Positions 18,865 to 30,500 of a stretch of DNA of 64,000 nt are shown here, one piece after another; positions within the stretch are counted from its first letter, which is position 1, and the number at the start of each line of letters is the position of its first letter. Location: NCBI GenBank assembly GCA_025355645.1, contig JANXZG010000014.1, forward strand, positions 1 to 64,000, given 5' to 3'. The notes below the pieces were generated by a model. The model made no database searches and had not been told where the DNA came from. It saw only the letters and a list, made by a program, of their open reading frames with translations. A program made the position numbers and the translations under genes. Origin of the DNA: Gammaproteobacteria bacterium. Its GTDB lineage: Bacteria > Pseudomonadota > Gammaproteobacteria > Steroidobacterales > Steroidobacteraceae.

Positions 18865-20327
18865 ACGCCGATCATCCACTAAGGATCCTGTTCGAACTTC
18901 GCCCGGCGCTTGAGGGTCATGCGGGCATCCCACAGGAGACGCGGCTATTATTCCGCTGCCTAGCTACCGCGCCAAATCTGCAAATGACCGGGCTATTGCA
19001 AAGCAGTGGCCGCCTGCTGCCTGCCGGACTCCCGGCGTCCAATCAAGAAGGCGCTGGTGATTTATCCGCCGATGAACGCGTCGAGCGGATGGGTCGCATC
19101 GCGATTACGCTTGATTCGCCGTTCAGCTGGTCAGCTACATTCAATACGGTACTGCAGACAGTGCGCATGGCTTTCCAGACGAATACCCGTAGACGTGAGG
19201 TCCTGACGCGTTTCGAGTCTGCGCATTTCAAGGATTTTCTCTGGCAGCGCTTGTTCGCAAAGACCCTGCCAGCGGAGGATTTTGACATCGTCACGCGCCA
19301 GGAATTCCGGATCTTCAGACTCCCCTGGAGCGCGCTGCAGATCTGTGCACGCTTCACGAAGAACTTTGGCCCGCCGATTTATGCCCGGATGGATACGCGT
19401 GATTTCGACCTGATGGTTGCGGAGACCCCGTATCCTGCCACCGTGTCGCGCGAGACGCTCCTGATTGTACGCTACCATGACACCATTCCGCTGATGATGC
19501 CGCATACGATTTCCGATCGCAGCTACCACCACGCGACTCATTACCTGACGCTTCGTCATAACGTCAGGAGTGGTGCCTGGTTTGTCTGTGTTTCCGAGGC
19601 GACGCGTAGGGACCTGTTGACGATTTTCCCGGAGGCGGAGCCGCGAGCGGTCACGATACATAACATGGTGTCACACCATTTCTATTCTGAGAAGTCGCAC
19701 CCGGAGCGGGTGCTCGAGATCATCGCCAGCCACGTGGTCGAGAATACCGGGCCCTTGCCTGATCCAGCAAAGTCCTTCGAATTCCTGCTGATCGTATCGA
19801 GCATCGAGCCACGCAAGAATCACCTGACGCTGCTCGAGGCGTGGGAGGAGTTGCGAACCGAGCTCTTCCCGGCGCTGAAACTGGTCGTCGTGGCGGGGGC
19901 CGGCTGGCACAACGCAGACATCCTGCGCAGATTCCGGCCGTGGATCGAGCGTGGCGATGTGCTACTGCTGAGGGATGTATCCTCCCCGAAGCTGCGGCGG
20001 TTGTACGAACATGCGCGCGCGACCGTGTGCCCAAGTTTTGGCGAGGGCTTTGATTTCTCGGGCGTCGAGGCCATGCAATCTGGCGGCGCCGTGATCGCCT
20101 CTGATATCGCGGTGCATCGTGAAGTCTATGCCGACGCGGCTGAATTCTTTAATCCCTATGGCGCGGCGGATCTCCGGCGCGCAATATCCAGCGTCATCAA
20201 AAATGAGAACTCAGCTTATCGGCAGGAGCTGGTGCAGCGCGGCGCCGCGGTGGCGCGCCGTTATGCGCCGGAGGCGATCCTGCCGCAATGGGAATCGTTC
20301 CTGCGCGAGCGGGCCGGGGCCCGATGA
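18861..20327 (+). CDS. GT4-type glycosyltransferase
   Basis: 'FLLIVSSIEPRKNHLTLLEAWEEL', 'CPSFGEGFDFSGVEAMQSGGAVIASDIAVHREVY'; ATGA overlap with upstream gene. Confidence 0.85.
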   Translation: MNADHPLRILFELRPALEGHAGIPQETRLLFRCLATAPNLQMTGLLQSSGRLLPAGLPASNQEGAGDLSADERVERMGRIAITLDSPFSWSATFNTVLQTVRMAFQTNTRRREVLTRFESAHFKDFLWQRLFAKTLPAEDFDIVTRQEFRIFRLPWSALQICARFTKNFGPPIYARMDTRDFDLMVAETPYPATVSRETLLIVRYHDTIPLMMPHTISDRSYHHATHYLTLRHNVRSGAWFVCVSEATRRDLLTIFPEAEPRAVTIHNMVSHHFYSEKSHPERVLEIIASHVVENTGPLPDPAKSFEFLLIVSSIEPRKNHLTLLEAWEELRTELFPALKLVVVAGAGWHNADILRRFRPWIERGDVLLLRDVSSPKLRRLYEHARATVCPSFGEGFDFSGVEAMQSGGAVIASDIAVHREVYADAAEFFNPYGAADLRRAISSVIKNENSAYRQELVQRGAAVARRYAPEAILPQWESFLRERAGAR

Positions 20328-21142
20328 AGAGGATATTCCTCACCGGGGCGAGCGCCGGTTTTGGGCTACTCAGTGCCCGCGCCCTGTGCAAGCGCGGCCA
20401 CCAGGTATGGGGTACCAGCCGCGATATCATACGGCTGCCTCGCCTCGAGAATTTTCACCCGATTGCTCTCGATCTGAACGATCCGGCATCGATCGCCAGC
20501 GGGTTTGACCGGGCCCTGTGGGAAGCCGGATTTTTTGATGTGCTCGTCAACAACGCGGGCGCAGGCGTGTTTGGACCACTGGAATCGTTCACCGATGCAG
20601 AGTTTGCCGCGCAGCTGGACACGATGGTGTGCGGTCCACAGCGCCTGATTCGGCGTGCGCTGCCTGATATGCGCGCGCGCCGCGAAGGATTGATTGTCAA
20701 CGTCTCATCGCTCGCCGGTGAGTTCCCGATGCCGTTCATGATTCCTTACAGCATGGCCAAGGCTGCGATGAGCGCGATGAGCGAAGGATTGGTCATGGAA
20801 TTGTCCGGCAGTGGCGTGGACATCATCGACCTTCGCCCGGGGGATTTCAAAACCCAGTTTCACGACTCGACCCGTCGCCTCGGCACCGCGCTCGACGAGG
20901 CCTATCAGCCGGGGATAGAACACGCCTGGAAGACTATCGATGTGAACATGAATCGCGCCCAAGATCCGACCAAAGTGTCACAGGCGCTGGTTGCAATCGT
21001 CGAGGGCCGGCTGCGCGGCCCGATCATCGTGCGCGGCGATATTTTCCAGGCGCGCATTTTCCGGTTTCTCGTGCGCCTGGTGCCGCGCAAATGGGTCCAG
21101 TGGGGGCAATGCGTCTACTACGGCCTGAAAACGCCGCGCTAG
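20324..21142 (+). CDS. Short-chain dehydrogenase/reductase (SDR)
   Basis: 'KRIFLTGASAGFGLLSARALCKRGHQVWGTSR', 'VLVNNAGAGVFGPLE', 'NVSSLAGEFPMPFMIPYSMAKAAMSAMSEGL' (S-Y-K). Confidence 0.88.
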   Translation: MKRIFLTGASAGFGLLSARALCKRGHQVWGTSRDIIRLPRLENFHPIALDLNDPASIASGFDRALWEAGFFDVLVNNAGAGVFGPLESFTDAEFAAQLDTMVCGPQRLIRRALPDMRARREGLIVNVSSLAGEFPMPFMIPYSMAKAAMSAMSEGLVMELSGSGVDIIDLRPGDFKTQFHDSTRRLGTALDEAYQPGIEHAWKTIDVNMNRAQDPTKVSQALVAIVEGRLRGPIIVRGDIFQARIFRFLVRLVPRKWVQWGQCVYYGLKTPR

Positions 21143-22380
21143 ATTTTCTCATCGCGCATTTGCGCGAGCGCTCCATCGGCCATACGCAGCGTCGAGTCGA
21201 TATCCTCAGGGCTCAGGGCGGATGACATGAACCAGTTATGATGGGGATGGAAGATCGCGCCGCGCCGCGTGACTTCGGCGCAAAATCGCTGCCGGCGTCG
21301 CATGCTCGGGTCATCCGCAAAAATGATGAAAGGCACCGCTGCGGGCCCGGAGCAGTGCATGGCATAGCCATGTCTTTTCCCGGCTTCAACAAGGCCCTGC
21401 ATCAGGGCCTCTCCGCGCTCGCGCAAGGTCTCAGGCGTCTTGTCGCGCTGCATGATCTTGAGGCATGCAAGGGATGCCGCCATGGCCGGCGGGCTGTTCC
21501 AGTAGCTTCCCGTCAGGAAAACCCGGCTCGCCGCGATACGCAGCTCCCGGCGGCCCAGCGCGGCTGACAACGGATGGCCGTTGGCGAGCGCTTTGCACAG
21601 GCAAATCAGGTCAGGTTCGAAGCCGAATAGCTTGTGCGACCCACGAAGGTCCAGGCGGAAGCCCGCGCGGATGTCATCCAGGATCAGCACGATTCCCTCG
21701 CGCCGGCACGCGCTCTCGACATGTGACCAAAATCCTGGCGCCGGCATCACCGAGGCTTTGAACACCGGATGATGAAACGGCGTCAGAATGACGCCGGCGA
21801 CGTCGTTGCGATATTCGCTCAACAGCCGATCAAAAGCCTCCAGGTCGTTCCAGTCAAACTCGTGGATGTGCACGCGGTCCTCGTCAACTAGTCCCGCGTG
21901 CCCTGGCGTGCACCAGGGATCCATGCCGTGATAGGCCTCAGTAACCTTCAGAATCTTGCGGCGGCCGGTGTGTTCGCGGGCCACCTGCACGGCCCAGGTC
22001 GTCATATCCGAGCCGTTTTTGCCAAACACGCTCCACGCCGAGAAATCAATCAGCGATACCAGGTGCTCGGCGAGCTCTACCATGACCTCGCCCGGATGAT
22101 TGACACACAGTGCCCGGGACTGTTGCTCGGCAGCAGCAGCCTCGACCTCCGGGTGCTGGTGCCCCAGTACAACAGGTCCATAGCCGCATAGGTAATCGAT
22201 GTATTCGTTGCCATCGACGTCCCAGTAGTGGCTGCCTTTCGCTCTCGCCGCGTAGTACGGGAACTCCCCGGGCAGGGAGGCGACGGGGCTCGTGTGGCCG
22301 TAGATCCCGCAAGGAATGACCTTCGCAGCCCTGGCAAAGAGTTCATGCGATCGGCGGTAGCGGTTGGGGATGCTCGTCAT
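21139..22380 (-). CDS. Class III (PLP) aminotransferase / glutamate-1-semialdehyde aminomutase-like
   Basis: 'YWDVDGNEYIDYLCGYGPVVLGHQHPEV', 'GIVLILDDIRAGFRLD', 'DLICLCKALANGHPLSAALGRREL'. Confidence 0.85.
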   Translation of the reverse strand: MTSIPNRYRRSHELFARAAKVIPCGIYGHTSPVASLPGEFPYYAARAKGSHYWDVDGNEYIDYLCGYGPVVLGHQHPEVEAAAAEQQSRALCVNHPGEVMVELAEHLVSLIDFSAWSVFGKNGSDMTTWAVQVAREHTGRRKILKVTEAYHGMDPWCTPGHAGLVDEDRVHIHEFDWNDLEAFDRLLSEYRNDVAGVILTPFHHPVFKASVMPAPGFWSHVESACRREGIVLILDDIRAGFRLDLRGSHKLFGFEPDLICLCKALANGHPLSAALGRRELRIAASRVFLTGSYWNSPPAMAASLACLKIMQRDKTPETLRERGEALMQGLVEAGKRHGYAMHCSGPAAVPFIIFADDPSMRRRQRFCAEVTRRGAIFHPHHNWFMSSALSPEDIDSTLRMADGALAQMRDEKI

Positions 22381-22386
22381 GGATGC

Positions 22387-23172
22387 TCAAGCCTGCAGGT
22401 AATCGCTCACTCGTTCCATCGCCAGGTTCACTCCATCCGCCAGCGGGACCAGGCCGGTGACCTTGATGTCGCCCGTGCCGATCGCGGCTATCGTATCGAT
22501 CTCTTCGCGCATGGCACTAAAAGCGATCGCATAATTGACGAAGGAAATCGTCACGTCCGGGCGGCGCGGCGGCGCTCCCCAGCCGGCATCGCAGGTAGCA
22601 GGCCCATGATCGAACCACACGGTCGCATTTTGGGCACCCTCGATGAGGAAGCAGGCCAGGCCCGCGGGGCAATGCGCGAGGGCGCTGCGGGCAGGACCAT
22701 CGCCGCTCGCGAGTGGGCCCAGGCCGAGCCCTGCCACAATCAACGAGAGCTGGGCATGCAATGCGCGCCCCGCGGCGGTGGCGAGCACGTCGGGATGTCC
22801 GTCCATGACGGCAGCCAGCCGATCGGTCAGCTTCGTGAATCGAGCGAGCAGTGCCAGGCGCCAGCCGCCCCAGATCGGGACGGGCACCGCCAGCGCATTG
22901 CCGCCAAAAAACGCATTCAGGTGTCGATCGCTGAAGAACTGCAGCACCACGGAGGGTGCTCGCGCCGCGCCGCGCTCATAGGTAGCGCTGCCATTCGCCA
23001 ATCGAATGGTTATCGCAGGACCCCTGAGGATGCGAAATACGATGGCCGCCCTGGCGGAGCCGACGATCTGTTGGGCCATGCTGTCGTTTGCCACGAGGGC
23101 GCTAAGACACGGCAAAACCGCATGCAGGTAAAGACGGCTCAGGACCGCAGGATTGACAGCGGCTTGGCTCAC
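22387..23172 (-). CDS. Uncharacterised protein, possibly two SCP2-like (sterol/lipid-carrier) domains
   Basis: N-half 'AAIVFRILRGPAITIRLANGSATYERGAARAPSVVLQFFSDRHLNAFFGG' and C-half 'DVTISFVNYAIAFSAMREEIDTIAAIGTGDIKVTGLVPLADGVNLAMERV' both have SCP2-like character. Lies between AOS and aminotransferase genes. Confidence 0.6.
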   Translation of the reverse strand: MSQAAVNPAVLSRLYLHAVLPCLSALVANDSMAQQIVGSARAAIVFRILRGPAITIRLANGSATYERGAARAPSVVLQFFSDRHLNAFFGGNALAVPVPIWGGWRLALLARFTKLTDRLAAVMDGHPDVLATAAGRALHAQLSLIVAGLGLGPLASGDGPARSALAHCPAGLACFLIEGAQNATVWFDHGPATCDAGWGAPPRRPDVTISFVNYAIAFSAMREEIDTIAAIGTGDIKVTGLVPLADGVNLAMERVSDYLQA

Positions 23173-23175
23173 GAT

Positions 23176-24525
23176 TCAGGAGTCGAGTTCGGCGCGCATC
23201 GTATCGACCGCGTGCCGGATGTCCGCTTCGCTGTGCTCACAAGTCATAAAGAAGCGCAGGCGAGCCAGTTTTTCAGGGACCGCCGGATACAGTATCGGTT
23301 GCACATTCATGCCACGCTCAAACAGCCGGGCCGACAGCCGGGCGGCGCTCAGGGAGCTGCCGACAATGGCCGGGATCACCGAGATCCCAGCGCTGAAGCC
23401 GGTGTCGATTCCGGCCGCACGCGCAAGCTCGAGGAACAGCGCGCCGCGCTTGCGCAAGGTTGCCACCCGTTCCGGTTCCCGATGCAGGATACTCAGCGCC
23501 TCGAGGGCGGCGGCGGCAACCGGTGGCGACATGCCGACGCTATACAGGAACCCGGGAGCCAGGAATTTCAGGTGCTCGACCAGGGCTGCGTCACCGGCGA
23601 TGTAGCCACCGCATCCGGCCAGCGTCTTGCTGAGCGTGCCCATCCAGATATCAACATCGCTGCTGGCCAGTCCGAAGTGTTCGCGGATGCCGTGGCCCCT
23701 CTTGCCCATCACGCCGAACGAATGCGCCTCGTCCACCATCAGGAATGCTTTATGGCGGCGCTTGATGTCAACAAACTGCGGCAGGTCCGGGAAGTCCCCA
23801 TCCATGCCATAGATGCCCTCGACGACAATCAGAACCCGCTCGAACTGGCGGCGCTGCTGGGCCAGCATGGCATCGAGGGAGGCCCAGTCGTTATGCGGGA
23901 ACGACAGGCGGCGGGAACCTGACAGCAGGCAGCCTTGCAGCGCGCTGTTATGGATCCACTCGTCATGCAGGATCAGGTCTTTAGGCCCGAACAGGTGTCC
24001 AATGGTCGTGACATTGGTCGCGTGGCCGCTGACATACACGATCGCATCCTCGGCGCCGTAGGTGCTCGCGATCGCAGCCTCGAGTTCCCGGTGCAGCGGT
24101 CGCTCCCCGGAGACCGGGCGGCTCGCTGATACCGAAGTGCCGTATCTGTCGATCGCCGCCTTGGCGGCCGCGGAGACGGCCGGATGGCCGGACAAGCCCA
24201 GGTAGTTATAGCTTGAAAAATTCAGGTATTCGCGCCCGCCGATGCGCGTTCTTGCACCCGCGCATCCTTCGTGCAGCTTGAAGAAGGGACTCGTGATGCC
24301 GAGTTTTGCCGCGCCGTCCGTCATGATTCGCAGCTGCTGGTAGCCGGGGTGCAAATCGAATCGCGTAAACTGCTCGGGGACTTGTGTATCGGCGCCGGTG
24401 CCACTGCCGCGGGTGGCAGGCGCGGCGACCGTGGCGTTGCTGCGCCGCAGGCGCCGCTCCAGGCTCTGCTGAATGAGCTTCTCTTTCAGTTGTGCCGTGA
24501 TCCCGGGCAGGCTCTTGCGGCTCAT
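23176..24525 (-). CDS. Alpha-oxoamine synthase (serine palmitoyltransferase / AONS / KBL family)
   Basis: 'GGREYLNFSSYNYLGLSGHPAVSAAAKAAIDRYGTSVSASRPVSGERPLHRELE', 'LMVDEAHSFGVMGKRGHGIREHFG', 'DIWMGTLSKTLAGCGGYIAG' (PLP Lys). Confidence 0.92.
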   Translation of the reverse strand: MSRKSLPGITAQLKEKLIQQSLERRLRRSNATVAAPATRGSGTGADTQVPEQFTRFDLHPGYQQLRIMTDGAAKLGITSPFFKLHEGCAGARTRIGGREYLNFSSYNYLGLSGHPAVSAAAKAAIDRYGTSVSASRPVSGERPLHRELEAAIASTYGAEDAIVYVSGHATNVTTIGHLFGPKDLILHDEWIHNSALQGCLLSGSRRLSFPHNDWASLDAMLAQQRRQFERVLIVVEGIYGMDGDFPDLPQFVDIKRRHKAFLMVDEAHSFGVMGKRGHGIREHFGLASSDVDIWMGTLSKTLAGCGGYIAGDAALVEHLKFLAPGFLYSVGMSPPVAAAALEALSILHREPERVATLRKRGALFLELARAAGIDTGFSAGISVIPAIVGSSLSAARLSARLFERGMNVQPILYPAVPEKLARLRFFMTCEHSEADIRHAVDTMRAELDS

Positions 24526-24526
24526 G

Positions 24527-27500
24527 TCAATTGATCATGCGGCGGCCGGCCCCGAGTTCGTCGTTGTCCTGCAGGTTGGCGGCGATGCGCTCGAGTTCCT
24601 CGGGCGTCATGTCTGAGGCGTGCTGGCTCGCGATGCGCTCGATCTGCGCCTTGGTCTCGCCCGCATGATCCGGCGCCGCGGTGCTGTCGTCACTGCGCAG
24701 GTGCTCGATGATCCACGTCGCGAGTTTCGCGACGTTGGGGCTCTCGCTCAGGGCCATGACCGGCAGGCGCACGCCGAAGCGGCTCTCGACGGCCACTGCA
24801 AGTTCAACGGCCATCAGGGAATCCAGCCCCATTTCGGGCAGCGAGCGATTCGCGTCGATCTTGTCGGGCGTAAAGCGCAGGATCTCGCCGATTTCAACTT
24901 TCAGCATGTCGATGACCGTGCCTAGCAGTTCTGCCTCTGGCAATTCATGCAGCAGGCGCTGCAGGTCAACGCCGCCCTCGTCATCCCCATCGCTCTCGGT
25001 GAGCCCCCGGCCGATATCCGAGAACTTCGGCGAGGAAGCACTCGGCAAAAAGCGGGCGAGCGCCCGCCACTCGAATTCGAGCACGCCGAGGCCCGACCGA
25101 TCTGCGACCAGCATATCCTCGAGCGTATCCAGGGCGAGTGCTGAGGACAGCGCCGAGCCGCCCATACGACCCTGCAGTGCGTCCTTGATCTTCTGATTGC
25201 GGGCAAGGAAGCCGACATCGTCAATTGCGCCCCATAGGACACAGGTGGCCGGGAAGCCTGCCGCGCGGCGCGCGCGCGCTAGCGCTTCGAGCGCTGCATT
25301 GGCGGCAACGTAATTGCCTTGTCCCGGATTTCCAAACAGAGTCGTCGCCGACGAATAAAACACGAAGAAATCGAGCGGCATGCCACGGGTCAGCTCATCA
25401 AGATACAAGGCGCCCAGTATCTTCGGCGCCAGCACGCGGCGGATCTGCGCGGCGGTCATGTCGCGGATCAAGCCATCATCGATTACCATCGCGGCGTGCA
25501 CGATGCCGCGCAGCGGTGGCATCCGGCGTGACACTTCGTCGAGGATTTCTGCAAGCGCGGTCCGGTCAGTCACGTCACACGAGCGTGCCAGGACCTTCAC
25601 GCCGCGCCGCTCGAGCCGGGCTAGCACTGTCTGCGCCTCCTCCGCGCCCGGACCGCGGCGGCCGAACAGCACCAGGTGCCGCGCGCCCCGATCGGCGAGC
25701 CATTCAGCGGTTCGCAAGCCGAAGCCGCTAAGTCCCCCGGCGATCAGGAAACTCGCCTCGCCGGACAAATCCATGCGCGGCTTCTGCGTCGAGCGCGGCA
25801 GCACCGTATCGGGTACCCCATCATCATAGGTCACTACGATCTTGCCGATCTGGCGCGCCTGTTGCATATGGCGGAACGCGTCGATGACTTCATCAGCCGC
25901 AAAGGCCTGGTAGGGCAGCGGGAACAGCAAGCGCTCGTTGAATAGGGTCAGCACCTCACCGAACAGCCGGCGCGTCAACTCCGGGCGATCGGACATCAGC
26001 TGATCGGCATCGATGCCGAAGTAGCTGATGTTGTTGCGAAACGGCCGCAGGCCGATGCGCGTGTTCTCATAAAAGTCACGCTTGCCGAGCTCGAGAAATC
26101 GCCCAAAGGGCTTCAGCACGCGGAAGTTGCGGTTGATCGCCTCGCCGGCCAAGGAGTTAAGCACGACATCGACCCCCTCGCCTCCGGTGATCGCAAGGAT
26201 CTGGTCCGAGAAGGCGAGGTTTCGCGAATCAAAGATATGTTCAATGCCCAGCAGGCGAAGGAAATTGCGCTTTTCATCCGAGCCCGCGGTGGCGTAGATT
26301 TCCGCACCGCACCACTTCGCTATCTGGATCGCGGCAATGCCCACGCCGCCCGCGGCGCCGTGGATCAGCACTTTTTCTCCGGGCTGCAGATTGGCCAGGT
26401 GGTGCAGCGCGTAGTACGCGGTGAAGAAGGTGCTGGGCGTGGTCGCCGCTGCCTCGAAGGACATGCCGGCTGGAATATGCGAAAGCGCTGCGGCACGGGT
26501 CATCAGGCGATTGCCGAAACTTGACGGGGCGAATCCGACCACGGCGTCGCCGGGCCTGAAGTCGCTGACATCCGGGCCCACGTTCAGTACGAGGCCGGCG
26601 AACTCAAGGCCGAGGCTCGGTCCCGCAAAGCCTTTCTCGACCGCCTCATCTGACAGCAGGCCGAGTGCGTACATGACGTCTCGGAAGTTCAACCCCGTTG
26701 CCCGGATCGCGACCTCAATCTGATCGCCGCGCGGTGCCGTGCGGGGAATGGCCTCCCAACTTAAATTTCGAAGCTGGCCAGGTATCGTGAAGCCGAGGCG
26801 CACATTGTGGGTCTCGGTGACTTCGGCTCCGGCCGGTTCCGGGCGGCGCATATCCCGGGCGGCGCCAAGGCGGGGCGCATAACGCTTGCCCGCTGCCGTC
26901 AGGATCACTTCCGCTTCGCCATCCTGCGCGCCCAGCTCCCGGGCCAGCGCCGCTGCCGTGACTGAGAGGTCCGCGCGGGCGCTCTCCAGGTCGATCAGTC
27001 GAACGCCCCCGCTGACCGCCTCGTTCATCAACGTGCGGGCGAATCCGGCGAGCGGCGCATCCGCGAGCGCCGCGCGATCCGCCGCGCTCTGCGCGCGGCC
27101 AGGCAACAGGTGCGCCGCTGCCCGCAACGTAACGAAATGACAGGGCGCCGTGACCTTCATGGCCTCGCAGGCCTGCAACAGCGCGGCCGCCGCGATGCAG
27201 CGCTGCGACTGGCCTTCAAATAACTGCGGTATCGAGACCGTATCTGCATCCTCGCGCAGCGCCGTCATATCGACAATGCCATGCAAGATGCCGGCATCGC
27301 GCAGTGTGGCAGTCAGGGTCGCGGTATTGCCGGCAGGAGCGCCGACGACTTCATCGCCCCGCGCCTGCAGGCAAGTGCTCAGCGCTGCGGCTAGGCGCGC
27401 CGAATAGCCGGATGGATCCGCGAGCAGTAGCCAGCGATATGCCTGGATGGGTTCCGCAGCACGCAGGGAAGGCGTGGCCGCGCGCCGCGCGACCAGCAGG

Positions 27501-30500
27501 TAAGCACCGGACAGTGCATCCTTGCTGTGCATATGCAGGCGCGGTTGCAATAGCGCCATCTCGCGCAGGCGCTGCTGCCAAAACTGCGCCGGTTGCACCG
27601 CCGCCAAGGGCGCGCCCCCGGGTGAATCGCTCCACCAGCCGCTGTTGCTGCCGAACACGAAATCCATCCACCGCGCCGGCTGCGGACCCAGCAGTATCAG
27701 CGTGCCTCCCGGCGAGAGCATCGAGCGGGCCGCATCCACTGCGCGCACGGCCTCTCCCAAGGCCGAGAAATCCAGCGTCACGATGACCAGCTGCCTATTT
27801 TCGGTCGCGCCTGCTTCATCCAGCAGGCAAAGATCCAGAGCCGGATACCTCTCCTGCAGCCGTCGAGCCTGGTCGATGCCGCTCGCTTCGCTGCTGAAGA
27901 AGGTGTATTCGGCGCGATCGAAGTCGAGCGTCTTGCACAGGACCGCGGCGAGCGCAGGAGGCCCTGCGCTGACTTCGGCCACGCGCAGCCGGCGTCCCTC
28001 CGGTAAGGCGCGGGTCGCCGCGGCGATTTGCACGCGCAAGCAAATACCGATGCGACTTATCAATTCGGTGCCAAGGACCTGGCGCAGCAGGGCGGGCGGT
28101 GATATCTGGCTCGGCCAGATATCGGCAAGCGTTTTCTGTCCGTTCCACAGCCTCGGCAGATGCGTGCCGACGCTGCCAACGGCGTGCGTGATGTGAAAGT
28201 GATCGGGATAGTCGCTGATCAGGCTGTTCCAGATGTCCTGCGCCTCCTGCGGCAACTCTCCCGTTGATGTCGCGCCAATCAGCCCGTCGCTTTGTGCAAG
28301 GTCAAGAAGTTGCTGCCGGTAAGTCGATACCGCAGGCGAGTGACTCTCCGGGAGTTCCTCGGCGAACGCTTCGACGATGAAGCTGCCGCACAGCGCATCG
28401 AGCAACGGATCGACTTCACTGGCGTACTGGTTCTGCGCGCGCCCGATCTGCGGGTCAGAGAAACACGCGGCGAGGGCGGCTTCCAGGGGTTTTTCCGGTA
28501 GCTTGTGATCCGCGATCTCGGTTGCGCCGAGTGGGCGCGGCACGGCCCGATATTCAAGGTAGCGCAGCTGCTCGGCGTGATTGCGCTGCAGGCGGATACT
28601 GCGAAAGCGCACGTCCTCGAGCAGCGCGATCGTTTGCCGGGACTCGTCAAAAATCTCGAACTCGCCGCAAATCGAATGCGGTGCGCGGGTCAGTATGCGT
28701 GCGCGCGCATATTTAGGCGGCCCGAGGCCACTGCGATAGCTTAAGTGCCCGACCCGGGTCGGCACGAAGGTAAGTCCCTGATAGTCCGCAACCTCATCGC
28801 GCATGACTTGAATGATCAGCTGGAAGGCGTTATCCAGCAGAGCCGGGTGCAAGTGATGCTGGTCGATTTCTGCCCGCACGCTGCTGGGCAGCTTGAACAC
28901 CGCCAGGACCGCCGCGCCATCGATCCAGCCATGATCGATCGCCTGGAATGCAGGGCCGTAGCGCAGGCCCGCGCCCGCGGTCAGCAGCCCATGGCTGCGA
29001 GCGGTGAAATCCGGCTGCCGGTTCGGCAGCACCTCCAGGGTTCGCGACAGTCGCAGAGTGGAGGCTTCACGCAGCACTCTCGCCTGCGCCTGCAACGTCC
29101 AGGCGCCGCCGGCCGGGTATTCGCGCGACTTGATAGTCAGCTGGCCGTCGCGTGGATCCAGTGCGCAGCGCACCGCGCGCGCTGGTTCGTCGGCCAGCAG
29201 CAAGGGCGCCAATATCTCCAGGTCTTCGACCTCTGCGCCACTCTGGCCTTGCCACAGCATCGCCGCGGCGAGCGCGAGTTCCGCATAGCCGGTGCCAGGA
29301 AAGACCGGCGTGTCGCCGACGATGTGATCGCCGAGCACGGGGTTGCTCTGAGTATCGAGAGTACTTTCCCAGGTGAGTTCCGCCTGATGCAGTGCGTAGC
29401 CGAGCAGCGGATGCTCGCGAGTCTGGTGCAAAAGCCCGATCGACGTGCCGGAAACCGTGTGCCAGTGCCGCTCCCGCTGCCAGGGGTAATTCGGCAGCGC
29501 CAGGAATCGCCCTTGCCACGGCAGCAGGCTCTGCCAGTTGACTTGCGCTCCTGCGATCAGCGCCTGGGAAGCGGCGGAGTAAATGCGCCGCGGCGCATCA
29601 TCATTGCGCGCGCCGGTCGCGATCACGCGCCCTTCGACGCCTGCATCGGCGAGGCACTCCAGGACATAGCTGCGCAGCACGCCATGGGGCCCAATCTCGA
29701 CGAAAATATTGATTCCGGCCTCGACCATGCCGCGGATGGCAGGCTCGAACTTGACCGGCTCGCGCACGTTGTGCCACCAGTATTCCGCGTCCAGCGACTT
29801 GCCCGCCGCACGCGCGCCAGTCACGGTCGAATGCAAGGGGATCTTGGTGTCATCCGGTTCAAGATGGGCGAGTGCACGGCGGATCTCGCTGTACAGGTCG
29901 TCCATTGCAGGGCTGTGAAATGCGTAGTCGAGCTCGAGCCGCTTGAAGCGGATCTCGCGTGTCGTCAGCGCGCGTTCGAGTTGATCGAGGTCCTGGGCAG
30001 CGCCTGCGATCGTGACGCCGTGGCTGCTGTTGATGCCCGCAAGGCTCAAGCCCTTGGTGAGGTTCAGTTCCGCCAGCAGCTCCTGAATGCGCGTGGCCCC
30101 CACATTCACGGCGGTCATCCGGCCGGCGCCCTTGGTGGTCGCCTGCAGAGCGCTGCGATGGTGTATCACACTGACGGCGGCTGCAAGTGAGAGTGCGCCT
30201 GAGGCCCAGGCGGCGGCTACCTCACCTACGCTGTGGCCGACCACTGCAACGGGATTGATACCGCGATGGCGCAGCATCGCGGTGATGCCGACCTGTAATG
30301 CGAATAGCGCGGGTTGCGCGAATTCCGTGAACTCGTAACGCTCGGCGCCGTTTTTGCCCGCGAGTTCCGCTTCCAGCGAATAATTTGCGTAGCGCGCGAA
30401 CAGGGTGTCGATCTCGCGTATCGTCGCGCGGAAAACCGGATCGGCGAGCAGCAGCGCGCCCATCCCGCTCCACTGCGAACCGTTGCCTGAATAAACGAAG

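Noticed and set aside
22228-23922. 564-aa + strand ORF opposite the SCP2-like and AOS genes
   Set aside because: Antisense shadow of well-supported minus-strand genes; composition (Arg/Gln/Gly/Ala/His-rich, no motifs) typical of high-GC shadow ORFs.
23176-24525. AOS gene as biotin bioF
   Set aside because: No bio genes nearby, and it sits two bases downstream of a TE-less PKS with an SDR and lipid-tailoring genes; the SPT/Fum8-type role fits better, although phylogeny is needed.
28745-30190. 481-aa + strand ORF inside the PKS
   Set aside because: Lies antisense to the DH/AT region of the PKS; no recognisable domain.
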